Positions 33,347 through 40,830 of a stretch of 46,772 bases of DNA are shown piece by piece; the stretch's first letter is position 1, and each line of letters starts with the position of its first letter. The position numbers were made by a program, and so were the translations under genes. Source of the DNA: Oscillospiraceae bacterium (GTDB taxonomy: Bacteria; Bacillota; Clostridia; Oscillospirales; Oscillospiraceae); assembly GCA_015067525.1 (NCBI GenBank), contig SVMH01000012.1, positions 1-46,772 on the forward strand, in the 5' to 3' direction. A model generated the notes under the pieces. It saw nothing but the letters and a program-made list of their open reading frames with translations, was not told the DNA's origin and ran no database searches.

Positions 33347-33373
33347 CCCTGGGGCGGAGGATCCGCCCCAGGG
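33347..33373 (-). other. Very stable hairpin without T-run after the binding-protein gene
   Basis: A 12-base perfect stem CCCTGGGGCGGA / TCCGCCCCAGGG with a 3-base loop lies in the 93-base gap between the importer lipoprotein and the MBL genes. On the minus strand it is followed by CTTCCCCCCC, not T. It probably protects the upstream mRNA or partly halts transcription, so the binding protein is made in excess. Confidence 0.65.
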
Positions 33374-33413
33374 ACATGCGTTTGCTTATTCAGCTGTTGG
33401 TGAAACGCTATGC

Positions 33414-34790
33414 TTAGCTCTTGGCCATGTTGACCAGATCCAGAGCATCCTGCAGGCTCTGCTGCAGAGTGGCGACCACGGTGTCAATGGAAACGCTGGG
33501 ATCGGCCATCACAGTGTCGATAGCGGTGTAGATGGGGGTAGCATAGTCCATACCGGCGGGCCATGCGGGGGTGAAGGAGTTGGCGGGGTCGGAAGCGCCC
33601 TGAGCGTCCATGCACAGCTGAGCGGTGGTGAAGACCTCGGCCATGTAGGTCTTGTACTCAGGATCGTTGACCGTGGACTTGGTGACGGGCAGGTAGCCGG
33701 TCTGACGGGCAAACAGAGAGGTCTGAGCGTCTTCCATCAGGAACTTGGTGAATTCCCAAGCACCCTGCTGGTTCTCGGTGCGGTTGTTGTCAGCGATGAA
33801 CAGGCCGCCACCGCCGGCGGGAGTGGAGATCACCTTGCCATCAGCGGAAGCAGAAGGAGCGGGCAGGAAGCCGAACTCGTAAGCACCGTTCATGGTGTTG
33901 TAGATCGCAGTGGCGGAAGAGCAGGTGAAGAACATGAAGCAGGTGTTGCCGCTGCAGAACAGGTCGATGAAGTCCTGAGTGGAGCCGGAGAAGGGAGCCA
34001 TCAGGCCATCCTTGGACAGCTCGGCAATGGCAGTCAGGTACTCGGTGGTAGCCTTCTTCAGAGGATCGCTGCCAACCATGGACTGGGTGGGGAATGCACC
34101 GCGGCCGTTCTCGTTGTTCAGGCCCTTGATGCCTTCAGCAGTGTACAGGAAGGTGTAGTAGATGGGGTTGCGGCCCATAGCCAGAGGAGTGGGGCAGCCG
34201 GTGGCCTTGTTGACCTTGCGGCAGGCTTCCACGAAGTCGGGGAAGTGCTTGAGCTCAGCGGGATCCACGCCGGCCTTGTCGCACAGGGTCTTGTTGTAGA
34301 AGAAGCCCACCATGGTGTTGCCCATGGGCATCATCAGCAGGTCGCCGTTGCCGTCGCTGTACTGACCGATCAGGGAGTCCTGAATGTTGCTGGTGTCATA
34401 ACCCTCAGCATCAATGAAGTCCTGCATGGGCTTGGCCAGGCCGGGCTCATACATGAAGTCGGGCATCTTCTCAGCGTTGATGTAGACGATGTCGGGCCAG
34501 TCGGTCTTGGGCATAGCCAGGAACTTGGTCCAGGTGTCACCGTAACCACCGTTGTAGTTCACGGTCACGAAGTACTTGTCCTGAGAGGCGTTGAAATCGT
34601 CAGCCATCTTCTGGACCTTCTCACCGGTGGAACCGGACCAGGTGCTCCAGAAGTCAACAGCGATCTTGCCATCAGCAGTGTAGCGGGTGTCAGCACCGGC
34701 GCTTTCGCCGCCTTCGGGCTGCTTCTCGCCGCAGGCCACCAGCGTCAGCACCATGGCCAGCATGCACAGGATTGCCAGGAACTTTTTCAT
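33414..34790 (-). CDS. Carbohydrate ABC transporter substrate-binding lipoprotein (set 1)
   Basis: This 458-residue lipoprotein has signal MKKFLAILCM, lipobox LVAC and lipid Cys20, then a short GEKQPEGGESAG linker. The extracytoplasmic solute-binding family 1 domain (MalE/UgpB-like) follows, with DFWSTWSGSTGEKVQKMADDF near residue 40, PDIVYINAEKMPDF near 103, and a C-terminal AIDTVMADPSVSIDT segment. It captures a sugar, polyol or glycerophospho-type compound for the two permeases just upstream. The order permease-permease-binding protein is unusual, as most such operons start with the binding protein. No ATPase gene is present, so an MsmX-like shared ATPase is expected elsewhere. It is 60 bases after the permease gene. 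Confidence 0.92.
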   Translation of the reverse strand: MKKFLAILCMLAMVLTLVACGEKQPEGGESAGADTRYTADGKIAVDFWSTWSGSTGEKVQKMADDFNASQDKYFVTVNYNGGYGDTWTKFLAMPKTDWPDIVYINAEKMPDFMYEPGLAKPMQDFIDAEGYDTSNIQDSLIGQYSDGNGDLLMMPMGNTMVGFFYNKTLCDKAGVDPAELKHFPDFVEACRKVNKATGCPTPLAMGRNPIYYTFLYTAEGIKGLNNENGRGAFPTQSMVGSDPLKKATTEYLTAIAELSKDGLMAPFSGSTQDFIDLFCSGNTCFMFFTCSSATAIYNTMNGAYEFGFLPAPSASADGKVISTPAGGGGLFIADNNRTENQQGAWEFTKFLMEDAQTSLFARQTGYLPVTKSTVNDPEYKTYMAEVFTTAQLCMDAQGASDPANSFTPAWPAGMDYATPIYTAIDTVMADPSVSIDTVVATLQQSLQDALDLVNMAKS

Positions 34791-34850
34791 CTTGTTTTCT
34801 CCTTTTTTCGATAGATTTTTTTATTAAGAGGTCGCCCTCGTAATAACAGT

Positions 34851-35681
34851 TTAGCCCTTCACAGCGCCGTCGGACATACCCTTGACCAGGTAATCCTGAC
34901 CCAGGATGAACACGACCACAGAGGGGATGATGCACAGCACGGCGCCGGCCAGGATCAGGCCGTACTCCGGCATATCCGTACCCACCAGGCGGGCCATACC
35001 GACCTGAATGGTACGCATGGTGTCCTTATTGGTCACCAGCAGGGGCCAGAAGTAAGCGTTGTAGATACCAATGAAGCGCATCAGGATCAGCGACACGATG
35101 GTGGGACGGGCCAGAGGCATAGCCATCTTGATGAAATAGCGCATCTCGCCGCAGCCGTCCAGCACGGCGGCCTCCTTGATGTCCTTCACCTGCGAGAGGA
35201 ATGTCTGGCGCATCATGAAAATGGATGTACCGGCGATCATACTGGTGATGGATAGGCCCAGATAGGTGTCGATCAGGCCCCAGGAGTACACCTGCATGTA
35301 GTTGGTGATGATGGTCACTTCGCCGGGGATCATCATGGCCACCTGGATCAGCGTGAACAGGAATACCTTGCCCTTGAACTCAAAGTTGGCAAAGGCATAG
35401 GCCGCCAGACTGGAGAACAGGATCTGGCACACGATGACGATGGCGCAGACGACAAAAGTATTGAAGATGTAGCGGAACACGGGGATGTTGTTGAACACCC
35501 ACTTGTAGTTTTCAAAGCTGACCTGCTCCCAGTACTCACTCCACGTAGGCAGGGAGTAGAGCACGCGGCTGGGCATAAAGCTGAACACCACGCCCACCAG
35601 AATGGGGAAGATAAAGGTCATACCGGTGGCCACTTTCAGGAACAGGGCCAGGTTCTGCGTATATTGCTTGCGGCTTCTCAC
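34851..35681 (-). CDS. Carbohydrate ABC transporter permease, MalG type (set 1)
   Basis: This 276-residue inner-membrane protein has six expected helices, starting with FLKVATGMTFIFPILVGVVF. The ATPase-coupling EAA loop is near residues 175-195 (IKEAAVLDGCGEMRYF, then MAMPLARPT). The start is GTG at 35679-35681, overlapping the TGA of the MalF-type gene by 4 bases, so translation is coupled. It moves the solute delivered by the lipoprotein at 33414-34790. It ends with LVKGMSDGAVKG, a common C-terminus of this family. It is similar in layout to the permease at 42314-43186. Confidence 0.92.
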   Translation of the reverse strand: MRSRKQYTQNLALFLKVATGMTFIFPILVGVVFSFMPSRVLYSLPTWSEYWEQVSFENYKWVFNNIPVFRYIFNTFVVCAIVIVCQILFSSLAAYAFANFEFKGKVFLFTLIQVAMMIPGEVTIITNYMQVYSWGLIDTYLGLSITSMIAGTSIFMMRQTFLSQVKDIKEAAVLDGCGEMRYFIKMAMPLARPTIVSLILMRFIGIYNAYFWPLLVTNKDTMRTIQVGMARLVGTDMPEYGLILAGAVLCIIPSVVVFILGQDYLVKGMSDGAVKG

Positions 35682-36589
35682 TGATAATGCACCATCCTTT
35701 TCTCAAATGCGAACTGCAGGCGGGTAAAGATGAAGATGACGATGAACAGGAACACAGAGTACACGCAGGCCGTTTCAAAGCGGCTCAGGCCGAATGCCTG
35801 CTTGTAGATCTGGTAGATCAGCACGTCGGTGCTGCCGCCCACGCCGCTGCCGGTCAGCAGCTTGAAGTAGGAGAACGCCTTGAAGGAGTTCAGGATGTTC
35901 AGGAAGATGACGAAGAAGATCTGGGGAGAGGCGATGGGGATCAGGATGTTCTTCACCGAAGCCCACCAGCCGGCGCCGTCCAGTCTTGCACTTTCTCGCA
36001 AATCCATGGGAACATTACGGAAACCCACCAGCAAGTACAGGTAACTGGAGCCCACATGGGACCAGATGGTAACGAACGCAATGGCAAAAATGGCCATTTT
36101 TGCATCGCCGAACCAGTCGATGGACACGCCCAGGAAGCGGTTGATGATACCGTCACGGGACAGCAGGAAGATAAACACGCTGGATGCCGGCACGGAAGCG
36201 ATGGCCATAGGCAGGGAGAACATGACCTGATAGATCTTGCCGCCCTTCACCTGATCCACAGACAGCAGGGCGAAAATCATGGACACCAGGAACGTGCCTG
36301 CACCCACCATCAGAGCAAACACAAAGGTGACCTTCATCATATTCCAGAATTCAGGGTTTTTGAGTACGCGCAGATAGTTGAAGGTTCCCACCCATTTGAC
36401 TGCTTTTCCGAACATATCCGTCAGGGTGAAGGACAGATAGATACTCTTGATGAACGGCCAGAAGGAAAAGACGATAAAGAACACAAAGCAGGGCAGCAGC
36501 AGTGCATAGGGCAGCCAGGTCTGTTTGGTCTGCAGGCCCGCCGATACCTTAACTCCCTGTTCTTTCTTCCGGCGCTTGACGTTACTCAT
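35678..36589 (-). CDS. Carbohydrate ABC transporter permease, MalF/UgpA type (set 1)
   Basis: This 303-residue permease has a basic N-terminus (MSNVKRRKKEQGVK), a first helix LPYALLLPCFVFFIVFSFWPF, and an EAA loop DLRESARLDGAGWWASV with IPIASPQIFFV near residue 210. The start at 36587-36589 has AGGAG 10 bases upstream. An in-frame extension to 36700 has no ribosome site and would start inside the leader. It is the first gene of importer operon 1, transcribed from the promoter at 36777-36804 through a leader of about 180 bases that carries TTGCAA sites. It pairs with the MalG-type gene by a 4-base overlap. Confidence 0.92.
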   Translation of the reverse strand: MSNVKRRKKEQGVKVSAGLQTKQTWLPYALLLPCFVFFIVFSFWPFIKSIYLSFTLTDMFGKAVKWVGTFNYLRVLKNPEFWNMMKVTFVFALMVGAGTFLVSMIFALLSVDQVKGGKIYQVMFSLPMAIASVPASSVFIFLLSRDGIINRFLGVSIDWFGDAKMAIFAIAFVTIWSHVGSSYLYLLVGFRNVPMDLRESARLDGAGWWASVKNILIPIASPQIFFVIFLNILNSFKAFSYFKLLTGSGVGGSTDVLIYQIYKQAFGLSRFETACVYSVFLFIVIFIFTRLQFAFEKRMVHYQ

Positions 36590-36670
36590 AGAAACATCGC
36601 TCCTTTCTTGGATCCGGATTCTCTCCGCGGTTTCCCACCGCAAGACAGCAACACCCGGCAAAAACACCCA

Positions 36671-36778
36671 TAGTTGCAAATCCAAATTTTCATCAGGCAC
36701 GCTTCGCGCAAACTTGTATTTGCAACTTTTTTGATTAAATTTTCAGTGTTTTTGTCGGAAAATCCTTATATTTGCAAT
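36671..36778 (-). promoter_or_regulatory. Three TTGCAA sites around the start and leader of importer operon 1
   Basis: TTGCAA lies at 36674-36679, 36720-36725 and 36772-36777. The third overlaps the -10 box by one base; the others are about 50 and 95 bases into the leader. Two extend to TTTGCAAC. Spacings of 46 and 52 bases suggest cooperative operators, possibly for a DeoR protein; this is inferred. The rest of the 362-base gap (36590-36951) holds a promoter and a terminator. Confidence 0.45.
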
Positions 36779-36804
36779 TATATTCACGGTTTTGCTTTTG
36801 TCAA
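36777..36804 (-). promoter_or_regulatory. Consensus sigma-A promoter of importer operon 1
   Basis: On the minus strand TTGACA, 16 bases, TATAAT. Both boxes are perfect. The transcript would start near 36770 and read the permease, binding-protein, MBL, PHP and beta-helix genes. Confidence 0.85.
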
Positions 36805-36888
36805 CCCTTTCCATTCCCTCGCATTCCCTTTTTGTAGTAATCCACTAACAATCCCTCCCCCGCTTTGTCACTATTAACAAAAGAAAGC

Positions 36889-36932
36889 GCCCTTTGTCGC
36901 ATTTGGAAGCTTTTTCCAACGCAGCAAAGGGC
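36889..36932 (-). terminator. Long imperfect hairpin terminator after the YcdX-like PHP gene
   Basis: Outer stem GCCCTTTG / CAAAGGGC and inner stem TTGGAA / TTCCAA with a short mismatched middle. On the minus strand it is followed by GCTTTCTTTTGTT. It lies about 20 bases after the stop of the PHP gene at 36952. Confidence 0.7.
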
Positions 36933-36951
36933 ATTTCCTTGCATTTCCTGT

Positions 36952-37686
36952 TTATTTTTCTGCCAGCTGGTGGCCCAGAAAAGCCCACAGCTTTTCTGCG
37001 CTGGTGTTCAGCACCAGACTTTCATCATAACCGGCCTCGGCCAGCATACCGCGGGACACGTCGAAACGGGCCACCTTGGTGGGGTCGTGGGCGTCGGAGC
37101 TGACGAACACCGGCACGTCGTACTCCAGACACAGGCGCAGCATGGTTTTGTAGTTCTCGCGGATGTTGATGCGGCTGCCCGGCTTCTTGCGCAGGGAGTT
37201 TTCGTTCACCTCCAGCGCCACGTTCAGCTCCTTGGCGGCGCGCACCAGACGCTCGTAGTTCAGCGGCGTGTGGTCGTCATCGGGATGGGACACGAAGCGC
37301 ACCAGCGGATGCTCCATGCAGCGGATCAGATTGTCCGTGTTCTTCTCGCGGCCTGCGTCGGTGTAGCACTGCCGGTGGATACCCACGATGGCATAGTCCA
37401 TGTAGGTCATGTACTTATCCTTCAGCGACAGCTCGCCCTCATCCAGCACGTTGATCTCGCAGCCGTTGAGGATGGTCACGCCGAACAGCTCGCGGGGCAC
37501 AGCCTTCAGATTGGTATAGTAAAAGGGATGAACAGTTCCGGGAATACCGGGCGCATGCTCCGTAATACCCAGAACCTCCAGGCCCTTCTCTGCCGCAGCC
37601 TGCGCCATCTCACGGATGGTGCCATACGCGTGTCCGCTCACCAGCGTGTGGGTGTGCAGATCCAGAACAAAAGGTGTTTCCTTCAT
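36952..37686 (-). CDS. PHP-domain phosphatase, YcdX/histidinol-phosphatase-like
   Basis: This 244-residue protein starts MKETPFVLDLHTHTLVSGHA, with metal ligands HTH at 11-13, His19, and Glu43-His44 in ITEHAPG. GCEINVLDEG near 88, SHPDDDHTPLNY near 130, and VSSDAHDP near 197 complete the trinuclear site. Its compact form is that of YcdX-type phosphatases, not the longer importer-linked PHP proteins nearby. It would hydrolyse a small phosphorylated metabolite in the cytosol. The start at 37684-37686 has GGGGAG 5 bases upstream. An in-frame extension to 37830 would pass its own promoter. It is a separate unit with a promoter and a terminator, divergent from the third DeoR gene. Confidence 0.88.
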   Translation of the reverse strand: MKETPFVLDLHTHTLVSGHAYGTIREMAQAAAEKGLEVLGITEHAPGIPGTVHPFYYTNLKAVPRELFGVTILNGCEINVLDEGELSLKDKYMTYMDYAIVGIHRQCYTDAGREKNTDNLIRCMEHPLVRFVSHPDDDHTPLNYERLVRAAKELNVALEVNENSLRKKPGSRINIRENYKTMLRLCLEYDVPVFVSSDAHDPTKVARFDVSRGMLAEAGYDESLVLNTSAEKLWAFLGHQLAEK

Positions 37687-37743
37687 ACCTCTCCCCTTCT
37701 CTTTCCGGCCGCCGCTGCGGCAGCCTGTACTTTTTCTGCTATC

Positions 37744-37772
37744 AGCATACAACCGCAGGGCAAAATTGTCAA
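37744..37772 (-). promoter_or_regulatory. Sigma-A promoter of the YcdX-like PHP gene
   Basis: On the minus strand TTGACA, 17 bases, TATGCT. The -35 is perfect and the -10 matches 4 of 6. It is placed about 50 bases before the ATG at 37686 and supports the short start. Confidence 0.7.
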
Positions 37773-37926
37773 TCCGGCTGTTGCGCTTCCCTTGCGTTTT
37801 CCTGCAATCGCGCCCATTCCCTCCCGGCAAAAATCCACATCATTTCTAACTTGTGCAACTAAAAATCGTTTTTCGCCTTTTTTTCACTATTTTGCGTTAA
37901 AAAAATAAGAATTCTTCATTTCCCTC

Positions 37927-37955
37927 TTCCGTTTTGCATTTTTCTGTGATATAAT
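37927..37955 (+). promoter_or_regulatory. Promoter of the third DeoR gene, with TTGCAA site downstream
   Basis: TATAAT is perfect at 37950-37955. The -35 (TTCCGT, 17 bases away) is poor, so an activator or weak basal expression is likely. ATTGCAAC at 37976-37983 lies about 20 bases after the -10 box, where a self-repressing regulator could bind. TGTGCAAC at 37852-37859 is a one-mismatch variant. The divergent gap (37687-38013) is otherwise featureless. Confidence 0.55.
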
Positions 37956-38013
37956 ACCATTAAAATTCGCACATGATTGCAACTTTACTACCCAACGGAA
38001 GGATGTGTCCCTT

Positions 38014-38808
38014 TTGTTAGCCCAAGAACGTTCCGATCTGATCTGCCGTGTCCTGATGGACAAGCGCACCATCAAGGTCTCCGAGGTCATGCAGTTGTGC
38101 GGCGTTTCTCACGAAACAGCCCGGCGCGATCTGGAAACCCTGCAGGAAGAAGGCATTGTCAAGCGCGTGCACGGCGGCGCCGTGCTGATCCAGCAGGACG
38201 AGCTGTCCGCTCTGGCACCCGTCGCACCCCACCAGACCCACAGCGGCAACATCTCTGTGGCCAAGGAGGCCTCCCGCCTGATCCGGCCCGGCAGCACCGT
38301 GTACATCGCGCCCGGCCGCACCATGGCCCATCTGGCCCACTTTGTCAAGGATGTTGCGGACCTGTCCGTGGTGACCCCCAGCCTGCTGGTCATCAACGAG
38401 CTCAGCGGCAGCGGCGTCAACGTCTTCGCACTGGGCGGCAATCTGTGGCACGACGAGGGCTACTTCGGCGGCAAACAGACCAGCGCCGACATGGCCATCT
38501 ACAACGTGGACATCGCGTTCATCAGCTGCGGCGGTCTGGATCTGGCCACCGGTACCCTGATGGACTATGACGACAACAACTTCTCCCACAGCCTGCTGCG
38601 CAGCCACTCCAATAAGCTGGTGCTGCTCCTGAACAGTGAGAAGCTGCACATCCGCACTTTCTCCAACGTAGGCAACATCAACATCGTGGATTGCGTCATC
38701 GTGGACTCCCGCATTACACCCGAGGATGCCGACGCCCTGCGCGCCATCGCCAAAAAGGTGATCATCGCCTCCGTGGTGGAGGATGCCGCCGTTTTGAACG
38801 AGATCTGA
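38014..38808 (+). CDS. DeoR-family transcriptional regulator (third of three)
   Basis: This 264-residue DeoR protein is very similar to the one at 20693-21490: helix-turn-helix IKVSEVMQLCGVSHETARRDL, then KRVHGGAV, then the sensor segment GSTVYIAPGRTMAHLAHFV. Two in-frame starts exist. TTG at 38014-38016 is preferred because GGAAGGA is 10 bases upstream, while the GTG at 38005 is only 1-2 bases from it. TTG also gives the same MLAQER start as the paralogue. It is divergent from the PHP gene and lies between the two importer operons, which it may control. It ends at a bidirectional terminator shared with the YesL-like gene. Confidence 0.92.
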   Translation: MLAQERSDLICRVLMDKRTIKVSEVMQLCGVSHETARRDLETLQEEGIVKRVHGGAVLIQQDELSALAPVAPHQTHSGNISVAKEASRLIRPGSTVYIAPGRTMAHLAHFVKDVADLSVVTPSLLVINELSGSGVNVFALGGNLWHDEGYFGGKQTSADMAIYNVDIAFISCGGLDLATGTLMDYDDNNFSHSLLRSHSNKLVLLLNSEKLHIRTFSNVGNINIVDCVIVDSRITPEDADALRAIAKKVIIASVVEDAAVLNEI

Positions 38809-38820
38809 TTTTTTCCGATA

Positions 38821-38855
38821 AAAAAGCTCTGTTCCCACGGGAACAGAGCTTTTTC
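38821..38855. terminator. Bidirectional terminator between DeoR and YesL-like genes
   Basis: An inverted repeat AGCTCTGTTCCC / GGGAACAGAGCT with a very short loop is flanked by AAAAA and TTTTT. It serves the plus-strand regulator (stop at 38808) and the minus-strand gene ending at 38856. Confidence 0.9.
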
Positions 38856-39587
38856 TTATTCTTCGTCCTCTTCTTCCTCGTTCTGGCCCAGCACCCGCTT
38901 CTGTACGATGGGCCACACGATGGCGCACAGCAGCAGCTGACGCATGGCAAAGCCAAGGAACATCAGCACCGGCACCCACCAGGGGAACAGGAAATACAGC
39001 ACCAGGATGGTCAGCGCGTCGATCAGCATCAAAAGCGCCGTCCACTTCAGGTTGGTCAGCATCAAAATCGCGGCGTTGCGCAGATTCTGTCCGAAGGTCA
39101 GATCCACCGAGTCCACCATCACCACCAGGTATTCCCAGATGGCGCCCAGCAGCAGATACAGCGCGAAGGCCAGACCCAGTGCCAGACCCTCCTTGATGTC
39201 GGTGTAAGTCACCAGTGCCAGCGCCAGCGTGGACGGCACCGCCGCCACCGCGAGGCCGGCCAGACTCTTGTCCATGAACTGGTCGGCAAAAGCCTTGAAA
39301 TAGCTGCGCAGGAAGGTGGTGCAGTTGCCCTTGCGCCACAGCTGCATCATGGTGTGGCACAGCGCCGACGATGTGGCCGGAATGGTGATGATCGGCAGGC
39401 TGGTCAGGCAGAACACGCAGCTGAGGATGGCAAACTTATACAGGTGGTTTTTCAGCAAAAACCAGTACCGCTTGGCGCCGCTCTCCGGCGCGTCATCTGT
39501 CAAGTCATAGGGCGGCACATAGTCCGGATGCAGCTGCTTGAGCGCATTGAGCAGCGCTGCGCTGCCGTTTCTCTTCTTCTTTTTCAA
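38856..39587 (-). CDS. YesL-like (DUF624) integral membrane protein
   Basis: This 243-residue protein has a charged N-terminus, then about five hydrophobic helices (near 50-72, 105-128, 132-152, 172-196 and 198-222) and an acidic tail GQNEEEEDEE. The conserved start of the helical part (KNHLYKFAILSCVFCLTSLPIITIPATS) fits YesL/DUF624 proteins. These accompany sugar importers in Firmicutes and have no established function. The start is TTG at 39585-39587, overlapping the TGA of the PHP gene by 4 bases and preceded by AAGGAGGAAGC, so the two are coupled. It is the last gene of the unit before the terminator. Confidence 0.82.
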   Translation of the reverse strand: MKKKKRNGSAALLNALKQLHPDYVPPYDLTDDAPESGAKRYWFLLKNHLYKFAILSCVFCLTSLPIITIPATSSALCHTMMQLWRKGNCTTFLRSYFKAFADQFMDKSLAGLAVAAVPSTLALALVTYTDIKEGLALGLAFALYLLLGAIWEYLVVMVDSVDLTFGQNLRNAAILMLTNLKWTALLMLIDALTILVLYFLFPWWVPVLMFLGFAMRQLLLCAIVWPIVQKRVLGQNEEEEDEE

Positions 39588-40663
39588 GCTTCCTCCTTGA
39601 TCTCGTCCAGATAACGGGGGAACGACCAGGACGGGCTGCGGGTTTCGCGGCCCTCGATGGGGGGATGTTCGATCAGCTCATCCACGAACACGGGCTGGGA
39701 CCAGGCCACCTCGCCCTGATGATCTACGATACGTACACGGAAATAGTTCAGCTTCTCGCCCACCTTCCACTCAATGTGGTTGAGCACCTCGCCGGGCAGG
39801 GCGCCAAAGCTCTTGCCGCGGTTGCCGCTGTAGTGGCTGGCGTAGCCAAAGCCCACGATCTGGGCAAAACGCGCGTCGGAGAAGTCCATTTTCAGCACAC
39901 CGTCCTCTACCCGCATGTCGTAGATCTTGGGACCGGTGGAGGCGTAGAACTTACCCTCCTTCAGCGCCTTGACGATGCCGTAGCGGGAGAAGTCCTCGGT
40001 ACACACCATGGTAAAGCCGGCGCCGCACTCGATGTGGTCGGGTCCATAGCTGTGGGAATCGTCGGCGGCGGTGGCCAGCAGCTTGCGGCCCCGCTCGAGG
40101 CAGTAATCCCAGCGCCAGTCATCCACCTGGCCGCCGGCGTAGCGCATGGAACCGGAGTTAAACACCTCGAAGGCGAAAATGTTCTGGGTGGCCATCAGCA
40201 CGCAGGGCTCCATGTGGGACCAGTCGGGATGGTTCATCTGCACGATCTGACCGCGCTCCTCCACCAGATAGCGGATGAACTCGTTCATGCAGTCCAGACC
40301 CTGATCGTAGCAGCGCAGCATCCGCTCGTCGTGCTTGAAGGGCTTGTCGCACTCACGCGTCACGTCCTTGATGGCGTTGATGTGGATGAACTTGCGGCGC
40401 AGGTCCACGTTCCACTCACGGTCCACGTTGGTCTTGAGGATGGTCTCCACGCCGGGCAGGGTGAGGAAGGTGTCGGTCTGACCCTCTTCGCTGTCCCAGT
40501 AGATCTCATGGTCAGTAACGGCGCAGAAGTGGTAGCCCTTGCTTTTCAGTTCTTCAAATACGTCCAGATAGTGGTACTTGCTGTCGTGGCTACGGCTGGT
40601 GTGCAGGTGGAGGCTTCCCTTCCACTGGGGCACCGCGCCATCGATGAATACAACATTTTTCAT
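39584..40663 (-). CDS. PHP-domain metal-dependent phosphoesterase-like protein (importer-linked type)
   Basis: This 359-residue protein is homologous to the one at 30206-31213. It shares the IDG...QWKGSLHLHT start (His19, His21), VTDHEIYW (Asp51, His52), VQMNHPDWSHMEP near 178, and ATAADDSHSYG near 240. All expected metal ligands are present. It is cytosolic, with no signal peptide. It sits behind importer set 2 exactly as the other copy sits behind set 1. The pairing suggests that each importer brings in a different phosphoester-like or related substrate, opened by its own PHP enzyme. It follows the binding-protein gene after a terminator and has a TATAAT box just upstream, so it may also be transcribed separately. 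Confidence 0.86.
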   Translation of the reverse strand: MKNVVFIDGAVPQWKGSLHLHTSRSHDSKYHYLDVFEELKSKGYHFCAVTDHEIYWDSEEGQTDTFLTLPGVETILKTNVDREWNVDLRRKFIHINAIKDVTRECDKPFKHDERMLRCYDQGLDCMNEFIRYLVEERGQIVQMNHPDWSHMEPCVLMATQNIFAFEVFNSGSMRYAGGQVDDWRWDYCLERGRKLLATAADDSHSYGPDHIECGAGFTMVCTEDFSRYGIVKALKEGKFYASTGPKIYDMRVEDGVLKMDFSDARFAQIVGFGYASHYSGNRGKSFGALPGEVLNHIEWKVGEKLNYFRVRIVDHQGEVAWSQPVFVDELIEHPPIEGRETRSPSWSFPRYLDEIKEEA

Positions 40664-40716
40664 GCCGGTTCTCCTTTTGCCTTGGATATCTATGTCGCAG
40701 AGCGGCAGTTTTTATG

Positions 40717-40722
40717 ATTATA
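40717..40722 (-). promoter_or_regulatory. Possible -10 box for the PHP-YesL unit
   Basis: A perfect TATAAT on the minus strand lies about 55 bases before the PHP start and downstream of a terminator. No -35 box is recognisable. A 7-base inverted repeat (CAGAGCG at 40698, CGCTCTG at 40741) brackets it. Confidence 0.4.
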
Positions 40723-40784
40723 CATCATTTTTCTCCGCAGCGCTCTGTTTATTTTCAAATTTAACAAAAATTTTTAAAAAGGAA

Positions 40785-40808
40785 GGGGGTCTGCTTTCGC
40801 AGACCCCC
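40785..40808 (-). terminator. Intrinsic terminator after binding-protein gene of set 2
   Basis: A 10-base perfect stem GGGGGTCTGC / GCAGACCCCC with a GAAA loop on the minus strand is followed by TTCCTTTTT. It lies 22 bases after the stop at 40831. It separates importer set 2 from the PHP-YesL genes, at least partly. Confidence 0.88.
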
Positions 40809-40830
40809 ATACCAAAAGGGATAAGTTCGA

